Counted from the stretch's first letter, positions 1 to 7,046 are shown. The stretch: DNA of 64,000 bases from JAAFHI01 sp039793685 (GCA_039793685.1 JBDRAL010000083.1:1-64000), one strand, 5' to 3'. Notes: generated by a model not told the origin, from the letters alone. Made by a program: numbers and translations.

Positions 1-5
1 AAGAG

Positions 6-145
6 CGCGGTGACAAGTGGGTGAGGAAACGTAACTACCTGGCGCTCTACCAGACTGAGCCACGGCGCGATTTTGTGGTCGCGCCTCCCGGATTTGAACC
101 GGGGACCTCCAGGCCCCTATGTAGTTCCCTCTGGCATTCACCGCG
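6..145 (-). ncRNA. Y RNA 1 (YrlA-like), proline-tRNA-like body
   Basis: On the minus strand an outer stem (138-144 with 7-13, GCGGTGA/TCACCGC) is followed by an internal loop with GAATGCC on one side and CTTG on the other, and then by a second stem (124-131 with 23-30). Inside is a whole cloverleaf in permuted order. It runs: anticodon-stem 3' strand (109-113, CCTGG), T arm with a TTCAAAT loop, acceptor 3' strand (80-86), A73 plus CCA (76-79), a 6-nt loop, acceptor 5' strand (63-69), D arm GCTC/GAGC, and anticodon-stem 5' strand (38-42, CCAGG). C1:G72, A73 and the D-loop are proline-like; acceptor pair 7:66 is G/A. The outer part resembles the Ro60-binding arm of Y RNAs and the body resembles the tRNA mimic of YrlA. 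The Ro60 gene at 1037 supports this. A permuted tRNA gene is the alternative. Confidence 0.8.
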
Positions 146-197
146 TTTGTCGTGTGCCCGGCAGGGAAAGATTGGCCAGGCTAAAAATGTGTTTCGG

Positions 198-337
198 GGT
201 TGCGACAAGAATTGCCGAAAGGTTTTTTCCGCGCTCTACCACTGAGCTACAGGTCCGTATGAGTGGTGGACCTGACTGGGATCGAACCAGTGACCTCGTC
301 CGTTTCAAGGGTGTACTTCCGACGGGCATTCGCAACC
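198..337 (-). ncRNA. Y RNA 2 (YrlA-like) with permuted tRNA body
   Basis: The architecture matches the RNA at 6-145. The outer stem is 330-337 with 198-205 (GGTTGCGA/TCGCAACC). The internal loop has GAATGCCC facing CTTG. The second stem is 316-323 with 214-221 (GTCGGAAG/CTTTCGGC). The T arm is ACTGG/CCAGT with a TTCGATC loop. Acceptor strands 268-274 and 250-256 pair perfectly (CAGGTCC/GGACCTG). A73-CCA is at 264-267, and a 7-nt loop closes the acceptor. The D arm is GCTC/GAGC. Compared with the RNAs at 6-145 and 567-691, both outer stems differ in sequence yet still pair, which is covariation. The anticodon-stem region pairs only weakly across the junction. An in-line TTGAAA would be Phe-like if the body were a real tRNA. 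Confidence 0.78.
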
Positions 338-368
338 GGGATCGGTATGTCTGTTTTTTGAAAACGGA

Positions 369-507
369 GGTTGCGACAAGGAGGGCCGAAAGGTTTGCGC
401 GCTCTAACCACTGAGCTACAGGCCCAAAAGAAAATGGTGGACCTGACCGGATTCGAACCGGCGACCTCGTCCGGAGAAGGGATGTACTTCCGACGGCATT
501 CGCAACC
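369..507 (-). ncRNA. Y RNA 3 (YrlA-like) with permuted tRNA body
   Basis: The outer stem is 500-507 with 369-376 (GGTTGCGA/TCGCAACC) and the second stem is 487-494 with 385-392 (GTCGGAAG/CTTTCGGC). The conserved GAATGC and CTTG internal-loop sides are present. The body has the T arm GCCGG/CCGGT with a TTCGAAT loop, acceptor 3' strand 439-445, A73-CCA at 435-438, a 9-nt A/G linker on the plus strand (426-434), acceptor 5' strand 419-425 (GGGCCTG with CAGGTCC, one G-U pair) and D arm GCTC/GAGC. If CG after the D arm is joined to the bases just 3' of the conserved TACA, a perfect CGTCC/GGACG anticodon stem forms. That is inference only. The neighbouring RNA's 3' half could also pair with this 5' half, but the adjacent pairing works for all five units and the distal one does not. 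Confidence 0.78.
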
Positions 508-566
508 GTTTCCGTTTCAATTCGCTGACGGCGAAAAGACGGTTGATGACAATTTTTCAAAGAACG

Positions 567-691
567 GCGGTGACAAGGAATGAGGAAACGTCTCTGTTGC
601 TCTGTCCAACTGAGCTACAAACCCCGAAGGGTTCGCCCGGATTCGAACCGGGGACCGACAGGTTGAATGTAGTTCCCTCGGCATTCACCGC
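567..691 (-). ncRNA. Y RNA 4 (YrlA-like), UUCG-capped acceptor
   Basis: The outer stem is 685-691 with 567-573 (GCGGTGA/TCACCGC) and the second stem is 672-679 with 582-589 (GAGGGAAC/GTTTCCTC). The GAATGCC and CTTG loop sides are conserved. The T arm is CCCGG/CCGGG with a TTCGAAT loop. The acceptor 3' strand (629-635, CGAACCC) is separated from the 5' strand (618-624, GGGTTTG) by only TTCG, so the acceptor is a continuous UUCG-capped hairpin. There is no CCA. The D arm is GCTC/GAGC with a D-loop containing TTGG. Four anticodon-stem pairs (ACAG/CTGT) can form. This unit has the acceptor least suited to maturation into a tRNA and is the clearest structural mimic. Confidence 0.78.
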
Positions 692-735
692 TTTATTCAA
701 ATTTCAAAAAAACCGAAGCGATACTTTCAAAATCA

Positions 736-843
736 CGCCGACAACATTGACCGAGAGTGCGCCCACCAGTTTGGGCTGCTCGGCCATAAGTAAATGGAGG
801 CCGAGTTTGGAGTCGAACCTGTACTCCCGAGCCGCATTCGGCG
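736..843 (-). ncRNA. Y RNA 5 (YrlA-like), shortened variant
   Basis: The outer stem is 838-843 with 736-741 (CGCCGA/TCGGCG), a third covarying version of this stem. The second stem is 823-830 with 751-758, with two G-U pairs. The 5' strand reads GCCGAATG, which fits the bacterial Y-RNA Ro-binding consensus as I recall it (about GNCGAANG). Acceptor strands 799-805 and 779-785 pair perfectly (CTCGGCC/GGCCGAG). U73-CCA is at 795-798 and the linker is 9 nt. The D arm is GCCC/GGGC with a GG-containing loop. The T-loop TTCGACT is present but the T stem is short, and about 20 nt of anticodon-stem and variable region found in the other four are missing. U73 and TTCGACTCC recall tRNA-Cys. It could be a divergent or degenerate member. 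Confidence 0.65.
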
Positions 844-1036
844 CGGTTTTCAATAGCTTCATCAAAAACGATTCATTCAATACTCCGATTGGGAAAATGA
901 ATCGCCGTTTACAAACCGCCGGTGAACAACCCGAACACCAGCGACAATTTGTGCTTCATCGGTTGCTCCGGTGGGTTCAGGTTCAAAGCCCCTCGCTTTT
1001 GCGAATTTCCCCGCGCCGGCGAGGGACTCCAAACGT

Positions 1037-2605
1037 TTACAGCGTTACCGCTTCGATGACGCCGATCCAGTGGTCGGCGTTGAGTTCATTCTTGGCGAAG
1101 GTCGCGATGACGTTGAACACCTGGTCCGAGAACCCACCGATGTTCAGGATGTCCGCGCGTTCCGCCGCCTGCGTCGTGGCGTACGGCTGGATGTCGATGC
1201 AGACGAGCTTCGCGTTCGGGTTGCGCTTCTTGAACGCCGCCCACTGCTTCATCGTCTCCGTCGCGTTCCCGCCGAACCGGCCGTGGTGCGGCGTATCCAC
1301 CCACGATTCGTTGTCCGAAACGTAGATGACCAGATCGCCCGAGGCGTTCCGACGGTTCAGTTCGGCCAACGGCGCGCTACAGTTCGTTCCGCCCGCCGGC
1401 AGGTTCGCCAGCTTCGTCGCGTTGGTCATCACCGAATCACGCGGATTCAATTCGACCTTCACGATGTTCGTTTCGAACGGAATGACTTCCGCGTTCCGGT
1501 TCTTCCGCAGGACCGAAGCCGCCACCAGCGCGGCCACGTCGATGCAGCGAACCTTCGACGTCGAACCCGCGCGGTATCCCGTCACCGGCGAGTGCATCGA
1601 ACCCGAAACGTCCGGGAAGACATACACCTTCCCGCCGAATTCCGGCACGTTGCCTATGGCCGTTTCCATCGCGTCCTGAAGCGCGTCACGGACGATGCCG
1701 GGGATGTCCCCGCCCGCGTTCGTGTAGGCGTTCAGCAACTGGTACGGAAATACCCGCGCCTTCGCGATTTCGGCTTCGTTCCGCAGCTTTTCAGCCACGA
1801 ATTCAGCCATTCCCGGCAGTTCGAACACCCCATGACGCGCAAACGTGTTGAGGTTCATCCGCGTCATTTGCCAGCCCGCGTTCCGGGCAATCGCGCCCCA
1901 GTCCTTCTTCCGGAGTTCGAGCGCGGTCAACATTTCGTGCGGAACGTTCGGTACTTCATCGCGGTTGCCCGCCTTAAACGATTCGTACTTCCGCACCAGT
2001 TCCGGCAGCAGACGGTGTTCGTACTTCCGCCCGATCAAGTACCCGTAGAGCGCTTCGCGTTCCTTCGAGTCCGGCTTCGGGTGGACCATCTTCACGATGT
2101 CCGCCAGCGACGGCGACTGACCGACCGAGGCCCGGAAAACCGATTCCGGCGTCCGCGAGGCGAACCAGTCACGCACCTTGCGCTTCGGCAGCGATCCGAG
2201 CGACTTCCGCCCGACCACGCCCGACCGCAGGATCTGGACGAAGTTCCGCAGCATCTTCCCGTTGTCGATGACCCGGTCGAACGCCGCGTCGAACAGCGCC
2301 TTGTCGCGCACCGCGAGGACGGCGACCAGCAACGCCGGCAAGTCCTTCATAAAGCCGCGTTCACGGGCGAAAACCGCCAGCTTCGCGATGAAATCCGGTT
2401 CGACCTTCGCGCACAGTTCGAGAACCATCGCCAGTTGCGTATCAGCGTCGGCGTAGAACGTGCCGTTCAAACAACCGGTCATGACGTACTGCGCGAGGGC
2501 CGCCTTCGGCGACAGCTTGTAGGCGACGCCGCCCGCTTCGTTCCGGGCGTTCGTCTTCGGGAGCAGCGCTCCGGCCAGCGTCTTGAACAGATTCTTGTTC
2601 GCCAT
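1037..2605 (-). CDS. rsr: Ro60/TROVE-domain RNA-binding protein (Rsr-like)
   Basis: The 522-residue protein has a TROVE HEAT-repeat ring (about residues 1-320) followed by a von Willebrand A-like domain with the MIDAS motif DVSGS at 332-336, a later Thr in GGTN and an Asp in YVSDNES. This is the domain order of Ro60 and bacterial Rsr, ring proteins that bind misfolded RNA ends in the central cavity and Y RNAs on the outer surface, and that work with 3' exonucleases. The ATG at 2603-2605 has GGAGGAA (2613-2619) at good spacing. A sigma-54 promoter lies at 2660-2675 and an RtcR regulator is divergent at 3190. The Y-RNA array lies 193 bp downstream in the same orientation, so co-transcription is plausible. 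Assignment is by whole-domain recognition and is firm. Confidence 0.93.
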   Translation of the reverse strand: MANKNLFKTLAGALLPKTNARNEAGGVAYKLSPKAALAQYVMTGCLNGTFYADADTQLAMVLELCAKVEPDFIAKLAVFARERGFMKDLPALLVAVLAVRDKALFDAAFDRVIDNGKMLRNFVQILRSGVVGRKSLGSLPKRKVRDWFASRTPESVFRASVGQSPSLADIVKMVHPKPDSKEREALYGYLIGRKYEHRLLPELVRKYESFKAGNRDEVPNVPHEMLTALELRKKDWGAIARNAGWQMTRMNLNTFARHGVFELPGMAEFVAEKLRNEAEIAKARVFPYQLLNAYTNAGGDIPGIVRDALQDAMETAIGNVPEFGGKVYVFPDVSGSMHSPVTGYRAGSTSKVRCIDVAALVAASVLRKNRNAEVIPFETNIVKVELNPRDSVMTNATKLANLPAGGTNCSAPLAELNRRNASGDLVIYVSDNESWVDTPHHGRFGGNATETMKQWAAFKKRNPNAKLVCIDIQPYATTQAAERADILNIGGFSDQVFNVIATFAKNELNADHWIGVIEAVTL

Positions 2606-2659
2606 CTTCGTATTCCTCCATCGGACAAGGTTGCTTCATTCCGAAGTGACCTTTCCTAT

Positions 2660-2675
2660 TGCAGACGGCGTGCCA
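2660..2675 (-). promoter_or_regulatory. Sigma-54 (-24/-12) promoter of the Ro60 gene
   Basis: On the minus strand the element reads TGGCACG, four bases, then CTGCA. It matches the sigma-54 consensus TGGCACG-N4-TTGCA at all but one position, with correct GG-to-GC spacing. It sits about 55-70 bp upstream of the Ro60 start codon, leaving a short leader with a strong ribosome site. The divergent gene at 3190 encodes a sigma-54 activator of the RtcR class, its natural partner. RtcR binding sites would be expected between here and 2850, but I could not identify a clear inverted pair. Confidence 0.8.
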
Positions 2676-2845
2676 AAGCGGGCGAAAAAACGGAAAATTC
2701 TTTTAAGCCATTGAAAAATAAGGGAGAAAAACTTTTCCACGCTAAAGACCGGCTCAAAATCACGAACCGCTTTTCAAGCTTAAAAAATAATCTTAGAATT
2801 TATTCGCAAGAAAAAATCACTTATCTGTTTTGAAACGAAAGAAAA

Positions 2846-2963
2846 TAGCCCATACCCGGAGCGCTCGGGCGAGGGTATGGGAAAAAAATGCCGCGTTTTC
2901 ACGATCAACGTGGTTTGGTGACATCGTTTTCCCACGGCCTCCCTTCGGTCCGGCCGTGGGCTA
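2846..2963. repeat. Two-hairpin intergenic repeat, copy 1
   Basis: The repeat starts TAGCCC and ends GGGCTA. It has two palindromes: CCATACCC/GGGTATGG around a core GGAGCGCTcGGGCGA, and CCCACGGCC/GGCCGTGGG around TCCCTTCGGTCC. It is nearly identical to the copy at 3017-3133. Related copies at 17070 and 36857 keep the hairpin cores but change both stem strands. It lies between the divergent Ro60 and rtcR genes. Confidence 0.85.
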
Positions 2964-3016
2964 GATTCCATTCAGAAATGGGAAAGCCACTTTGGAGAAC
3001 AAAAATGAATGGAATT

Positions 3017-3133
3017 TAGCCCATACCCGGAGCGCTTTGGCGAGGGTATGGGAAAAAATGCCGTGTTTTCACGATCAACGTGGTTTGGCGGCATCGTTTT
3101 CCCACGGCCTCCCTTCGGTCCGGCCGTGGGCTA
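3017..3133. repeat. Two-hairpin intergenic repeat, copy 2
   Basis: This is a direct repeat of 2846-2963 with a few substitutions (core GGAGCGCTTTGGCGA). It ends 56 bp before the rtcR start codon, so it lies in the rtcR leader or promoter region. Together the two copies fill about 40 percent of the 584-bp rsr-rtcR intergenic region. Confidence 0.85.
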
Positions 3134-3189
3134 ATTTCTTGGATCGAACGCACGCAAAAGAAAATCGTTTTTCCAACGGTGAACCCTGA

Positions 3190-4839
3190 ATGAATGCAAA
3201 ACCCCTTGTCGTCATCGGTCTGCTCGGTACGTCGCTCGATAATTTCGACGGGCCGGAACGCTGGGATCGCTGGCGGCCCACCGTTTCCCTCTTTCAACAC
3301 GAGGATCTGCTCATTTCGCGGCTGGAACTGCTCACTCAGGACCGCTACCGCCCGCTGGCGGTGCGCGTCGTGGACGACATCCGCTGTGTTTCACCCGAAA
3401 CGACGGCGAATCTCGTCCCCATCGAGTTTGAAAACCCGTGGAATTTCGAAGAGGTCTACGGCGCGCTGCACGATTTCGCCCGGGCGTACCCGTTTGACCT
3501 CGAACGGGAGGATTATCTCGTCCACATCACGACGGGTTCGCACGTCGCGCAGATTTCGCTGTTTCTGCTGACCGAATCGCGCCACCTGCCGGCGAAACTC
3601 ATCCAGACCGCACCGCCGCAACGGCGCAAAAAACGGTTCACGGGCGGGTTTGAAATCATCGACCTCGACCTTTCGAAGTACGACCGGATCGCCGCCCGTT
3701 TCCACAAGGAACAGCGCGAGGCGACGGCGTTTCTGAAATCGGGAATTGAAACGCGCAGCGCAAACTTCAACCGGCTGATCGACCGCATCGAACAGGTCGC
3801 GGGCGTCTCGCCCGACCCGATTCTGCTCACCGGACCGACGGGCGCGGGCAAATCGCGCCTCGCCAAGCGGATTTACGAACTGAAAAAGAACCGCCGCCAG
3901 GTCGCGGGGGCGTTCGTCGAGGTCAACTGCGCGACGATTCGGGGCGACGGGGCGATGTCGGCGCTGTTCGGCCACGTCAAGGGGGCGTTCACCGGCGCGG
4001 TTGGGCCGCGTCCCGGACTTTTAAAAGCCGCCGACGGCGGATTGCTCTTTCTGGACGAAATCGGCGAACTCGGCCTCGACGAACAGGCGATGCTCCTGCG
4101 GGCGCTGGAGGAAAAAACCTTCCTGCCGCTGGGATCGGACCGCGAAACCGCCAGCGACTTTCAACTCATCGCCGGAACCAATCGTGATTTAAGAAAGGAA
4201 GTAAACGCCGGTCGCTTCCGCGAAGACCTGCTCGCCCGCATCGACCTCTGGACGTTTCAACTTCCCGGCCTGCGCGACCGCCGCGAGGACATCGAGCCGA
4301 ACCTCGACTATGAACTTGAGCAGTTCGAGCGCCGTACGGGCACGCGCGTGACCTTCAGCCGCGAAGCCCGCGAGGCTTTTCTCGACTTCGCCACCGCGCC
4401 CGATTCCGCGTGGCGGGGCAATTTCCGCGATCTCAACGGCGCAGTCATCCGTCTCGCCACGCTCGCCGTCGGCGGACGCATTTCTAAATCCGGCGTGGAA
4501 GAAGAAATCGAACGCCTGCGCCGGGGCTGGGGCGACGAACCGGTTTCAACGACCGCCGCGCCCGACCTCGATCCGTTCGCCAACGACGAACGGTTTGCGG
4601 AATTCGACCTTTTCGACCGGATGCAGCTCGCGAGCGTCCTGCGCGTCTGTGCTGACTCGAAAAATCTCTCCGAAGCCGGCCGGAAACTGTTCGCCGCCTC
4701 CCGCGAGAAGAAAAACACGGTCAACGACGCCGACCGCCTGCGGAAATTTCTGGCGCGGTTTGGACTGGATTGGAAAAGTCTGGAGTCTGAGAAGAAGTCT
4801 GGAGTCTGGAGTCGAGAGTCTGGAGTCAAAACTGATTGA
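3190..4839 (+). CDS. rtcR: RtcR-type sigma-54 activator of RNA repair
   Basis: The N-terminal 180 residues fit the RtcR regulatory domain (CARF-like Rossmann fold; the HITTGSHVAQ segment near 112-121 is typical), which senses an RNA-derived ligand. An AAA+ sigma-54 interaction domain follows: Walker A GPTGAGKS at 215-222, GAFTGA loop at 265-270, Walker B LFLDE at 286-290 and R-finger region beyond. The C-terminus is a short helical DNA-binding region (ESEAGRKL-like, about 500-530). RtcR with sigma-54 activates Ro60/Y-RNA/RtcBA operons, and here it is divergent from the Ro60 gene with its sigma-54 promoter. The last 20 or so residues (Ser/Glu-rich) are encoded by a GAGTCTGGAGTC repeat, so the native C-terminus has probably been extended. 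Shine-Dalgarno is weak. rtcB and rtcA are not in the window. Confidence 0.92.
   Translation: MNAKPLVVIGLLGTSLDNFDGPERWDRWRPTVSLFQHEDLLISRLELLTQDRYRPLAVRVVDDIRCVSPETTANLVPIEFENPWNFEEVYGALHDFARAYPFDLEREDYLVHITTGSHVAQISLFLLTESRHLPAKLIQTAPPQRRKKRFTGGFEIIDLDLSKYDRIAARFHKEQREATAFLKSGIETRSANFNRLIDRIEQVAGVSPDPILLTGPTGAGKSRLAKRIYELKKNRRQVAGAFVEVNCATIRGDGAMSALFGHVKGAFTGAVGPRPGLLKAADGGLLFLDEIGELGLDEQAMLLRALEEKTFLPLGSDRETASDFQLIAGTNRDLRKEVNAGRFREDLLARIDLWTFQLPGLRDRREDIEPNLDYELEQFERRTGTRVTFSREAREAFLDFATAPDSAWRGNFRDLNGAVIRLATLAVGGRISKSGVEEEIERLRRGWGDEPVSTTAAPDLDPFANDERFAEFDLFDRMQLASVLRVCADSKNLSEAGRKLFAASREKKNTVNDADRLRKFLARFGLDWKSLESEKKSGVWSRESGVKTD
4779..4827. repeat. GAGTCTGGAGTC-type repeat at rtcR 3' end
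   Basis: Tandem imperfect copies of GAGTCTGGAGTC are read in frame as the tail of RtcR. The same motif in inverse orientation occurs at 4906-4976, and further clusters occur at 15909, 16516, 17356 and 61435. Confidence 0.8.
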
Positions 4840-4905
4840 GTGACGATTCGACTTCCGTGAAATCGGTTGAACCTCAATATTACCCAAAGACGTTTCTACT
4901 TTTTC

Positions 4906-4976
4906 CTCTGACTTCAGACGCTCAACTCCAGACTCCCTTATGGACTCCAGACTCTCGACTCCAGACTCTCGACTTC
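4906..4976. repeat. GACTCCAGACTC-type repeat at kinase 5' end
   Basis: Tandem GACTCCAGACTC units lie in inverted orientation to 4779-4827. The first dozen codons of the histidine kinase lie inside it (residues MDSRLSTPDSRL), so that start is suspect. Confidence 0.8.
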
Positions 4977-6052
4977 CAACGGCCGTGATTTCCGCCCTGT
5001 GCCTGCTGCTCGGGGTGATTTCGGTCGGGCAGGTTTGGTCGCTGTTGATTCTGGAGAAAAGGCCGGTGCCCTTCTGGCGGCTGGTGGGGTGGCAGGCGAC
5101 GGGCTGGGCGTACTGGGCGGCCCTCACGCCGGTGGTCGTCTGGGGCTGTCGCCGGTTTCCTCTTCTATATAAGGAGAAGATGGTGATGGGGCTGGCGTAC
5201 CATTTGGGGACGGGGCTGGCGCTGGGATTCGTGCAGGGTTTTATCGTCGGGAGCGTCCGGATGTACTTCCCGATCGCCGAACCGCGCGCCTTTTCCTTCC
5301 GGGATGCGGTTTTTGCGTCGTTGAGCGTCGTCCAATTCAATCTCGTCACCTTCTGGGCGATTGTCGGGGCGTTTTCGGCCTATGAACTTCATCGCCGGTG
5401 GCGGATGCGGGAACTTCAGGCCGTACAACTGCGGGAAGAACTGGCCCGGGCGCAGTTGCAGGCGCTTCAAATGCAGCTTCAGCCGCATTTTCTGTTCAAT
5501 ACATTGCACACCATCGCGACGCTGGTCGGCGATGAACCGGCCAACGCGCGGCGAATGATTTCCCGGCTCGGCGATTTTCTCCGGCTGACGATTGCGCGCG
5601 AGGCGACGCCGCTTGTGCCGCTGGCGAGCGAACTGGAATTCGTCCGGGCCTACCTCGCCATCGAGGAAGTCCGGTTTCAGGACCGGCTGACCGTCAAATA
5701 TCGCGTCGCGCCGGACTGTCTGGACCTCGAAGTGCCGTCGCTCATCCTGCAACCGCTGGTGGAAAACGCGGTCAAGCACGGACTTTCACGAAAATCCGGT
5801 CCGGCGCGGCTCGAAATCCGGGCCGAACGGACGGGCGAACAGTTGAACCTTGAAGTCCGGGACGACGCCGGACGGTTCAACGGCGGCGCGGAGGGCGTCG
5901 GGCTGAAAAATACGAAGGGCCGATTGGTCCGGTACTACGACGGTCGATCAAATCTGAATGTCGCGGTTGATGATGCCGGCTGGACCGTCGCCGCGATTGA
6001 AATTCCACTCAAAAACGGAAAAGTTCAGAGTCCCCCGCTTGAGCGGGGATAA
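4940..6052 (+). CDS. LytS-family sensor histidine kinase
   Basis: This is a membrane sensor kinase of the LytS/AlgZ (His_kinase, HisKA_5-type) class. Four hydrophobic segments lie at about 15-38, 47-70, 83-110 and 125-147. A coiled linker follows, then the phospho-acceptor region LQPHFLFNTL with His183, an N-box LVENAVKHG (Asn276) and a GVGLKNTKGRL G-box. It should phosphorylate the LytTR regulator encoded 82 bp downstream. The first 12 residues come from a repeat and there is no Shine-Dalgarno at the ATG, so a start near the GTG at 4984 is possible. The C-terminal SPPLERG is encoded by one arm of an inverted repeat (6023-6126). Confidence 0.85.
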   Translation: MDSRLSTPDSRLPTAVISALCLLLGVISVGQVWSLLILEKRPVPFWRLVGWQATGWAYWAALTPVVVWGCRRFPLLYKEKMVMGLAYHLGTGLALGFVQGFIVGSVRMYFPIAEPRAFSFRDAVFASLSVVQFNLVTFWAIVGAFSAYELHRRWRMRELQAVQLREELARAQLQALQMQLQPHFLFNTLHTIATLVGDEPANARRMISRLGDFLRLTIAREATPLVPLASELEFVRAYLAIEEVRFQDRLTVKYRVAPDCLDLEVPSLILQPLVENAVKHGLSRKSGPARLEIRAERTGEQLNLEVRDDAGRFNGGAEGVGLKNTKGRLVRYYDGRSNLNVAVDDAGWTVAAIEIPLKNGKVQSPPLERG

Positions 6053-6126
6053 CCTCTAAATCATTCTTTCCCTTTGGCTTACAAAAAAATCGTTACTTCT
6101 CCCCGCTCAAGCGGGGGACCCTGAAC
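6023..6126. repeat. Inverted repeat between kinase and regulator
   Basis: The two arms (6023-6048 and 6101-6126) are nearly perfect inverted copies of GTTCAG(A)GTCCCCCGCTTGAGCGGGG, and each arm has its own palindrome. The left arm encodes the kinase C-terminus. The right arm ends 8 bp before the regulator ATG and could mask its ribosome site. Confidence 0.8.
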
Positions 6127-6134
6127 AAAATTCC

Positions 6135-6890
6135 ATGCCCCTCAGAACCGTCATCGTTGACGACGAACCACACGCCCGGAAATACCTGCGGACGCTGCTT
6201 GCCGCCGATTCGGACTTTGAAATCGTGGGCGAATGTACCGAGGGCGGACAGGCGGTGGCGGCGCTGATTGAACTTCGCCCGGACGTGGTTTTTCTCGACA
6301 TTCAAATGCCCGATCTCGACGGGTTCGAGGTGTTGCGGGCGGTGAACGGGGAAATTTCGCCGATTGTCGTGTTCTGCACGGCGTACGACCAGTTTGCGCT
6401 CAAGGCGTTCGAGGCGTTTGCGCTCGATTATCTGTTGAAACCGTTCGATGAAGATCGCTTTGCGCGTACGCTCGCCCGCGTGAAAACGCAATTTCGCGGT
6501 CAAAATGGACCGGACAAGACCGCCGCACTCGTCGAATCGGTCGCGGCGCAGCGTCCCGCGCCTCGGCGGCTGCTCGTAAAATCGGGCGGGCGGGTTCTGT
6601 TTTTGAAGTTCGAGGACATCCGGCGCATCGAGGCGGCGGACAACTACGTCAGATTTCATACTGCCGACGGCGAACACACGATGCGCGAAACCATTGGAAA
6701 CATCGAACGGCAGCTTCCGGAAGACCTGTTCATCCGCATCCATCGTTCGGCCATCGTCAATTTGGAACTCATCCGGGAATTTCAACCGCTGCCGGGTGGC
6801 GAGGCGCGCGTCCGGCTCGACGACGGGACGGAACTCACCGTCAGTCGCCGCCACCGCGAGCGCGCCGAAGCGCGTTTCGGAGCGAAATAG
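6135..6890 (+). CDS. LytTR-family response regulator
   Basis: A receiver domain comes first (residues 1-120; acidic pair D9-D10, phospho-acceptor D55 in FLDIQMPD, conserved Thr in CTAYD, Lys in LLKPF). A LytTR DNA-binding domain follows (about 145-245; KSGGRVLFL, DIRRIEAADNYVRFH and FIRIHRSAIVNL are characteristic). It is the cognate partner of the upstream LytS-type kinase. LytTR regulators bind imperfect direct repeats and often control envelope or polysaccharide genes. The target here is unknown; the glycosyltransferase and secreted proteins downstream are candidates only by proximity. No clear Shine-Dalgarno is seen because the start is next to the inverted-repeat arm. Confidence 0.92.
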   Translation: MPLRTVIVDDEPHARKYLRTLLAADSDFEIVGECTEGGQAVAALIELRPDVVFLDIQMPDLDGFEVLRAVNGEISPIVVFCTAYDQFALKAFEAFALDYLLKPFDEDRFARTLARVKTQFRGQNGPDKTAALVESVAAQRPAPRRLLVKSGGRVLFLKFEDIRRIEAADNYVRFHTADGEHTMRETIGNIERQLPEDLFIRIHRSAIVNLELIREFQPLPGGEARVRLDDGTELTVSRRHRERAEARFGAK

Positions 6891-6907
6891 GACAGTTTTC
6901 AACTTCG

Positions 6908-7046
6908 TACGCCCTCACCTCCCTCCCCAACCCCTCCCTCCTCTCCAATTGGAGAGGAGGGAGGGGTCTTTTCATCCAACATCTTCAACTACTTATGGTT
7001 TTTCTCCCCCTCTCCAAATGGAGAGGGGGTCGGGGGGTGAGGGCGC
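6908..7046. repeat. G/C-rich palindromic element, copy 1
   Basis: The outer ends CGCCCTCACC and GGTGAGGGCG are inverted. Inside are two palindromes centred on CTCTCCAATTGGAGAG and CTCTCCAAATGGAGAG. A related element occurs at 54890-55013. It fills most of the 323-bp gap between the response regulator and the next gene. No gene is seen in that gap. Confidence 0.8.

Noticed and set aside
567..691. Selenocysteine or opal suppressor tRNA (TTCA near the junction, selD in the window)
   Set aside because: The junction cannot be fixed, the acceptor is UUCG-capped without CCA, and tRNA-Sec has a long variable arm that is absent.
1..700. tRNA genes with long introns
   Set aside because: Pairing each 5' half with the next downstream 3' half fails for most units (acceptor strands do not match, for example GGGTTTG with CAGGTCC). 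Adjacent, permuted pairing works for all five.
1..850. Group I or II introns in tRNA genes
   Set aside because: The flanking conserved parts total only about 50 nt per unit and lack any catalytic core that I can recognise.
971..2833. 620-codon open frame on the plus strand
   Set aside because: It is antisense to the Ro60 gene, Arg-rich with no family, and has no ribosome site. It is a by-product of high GC.
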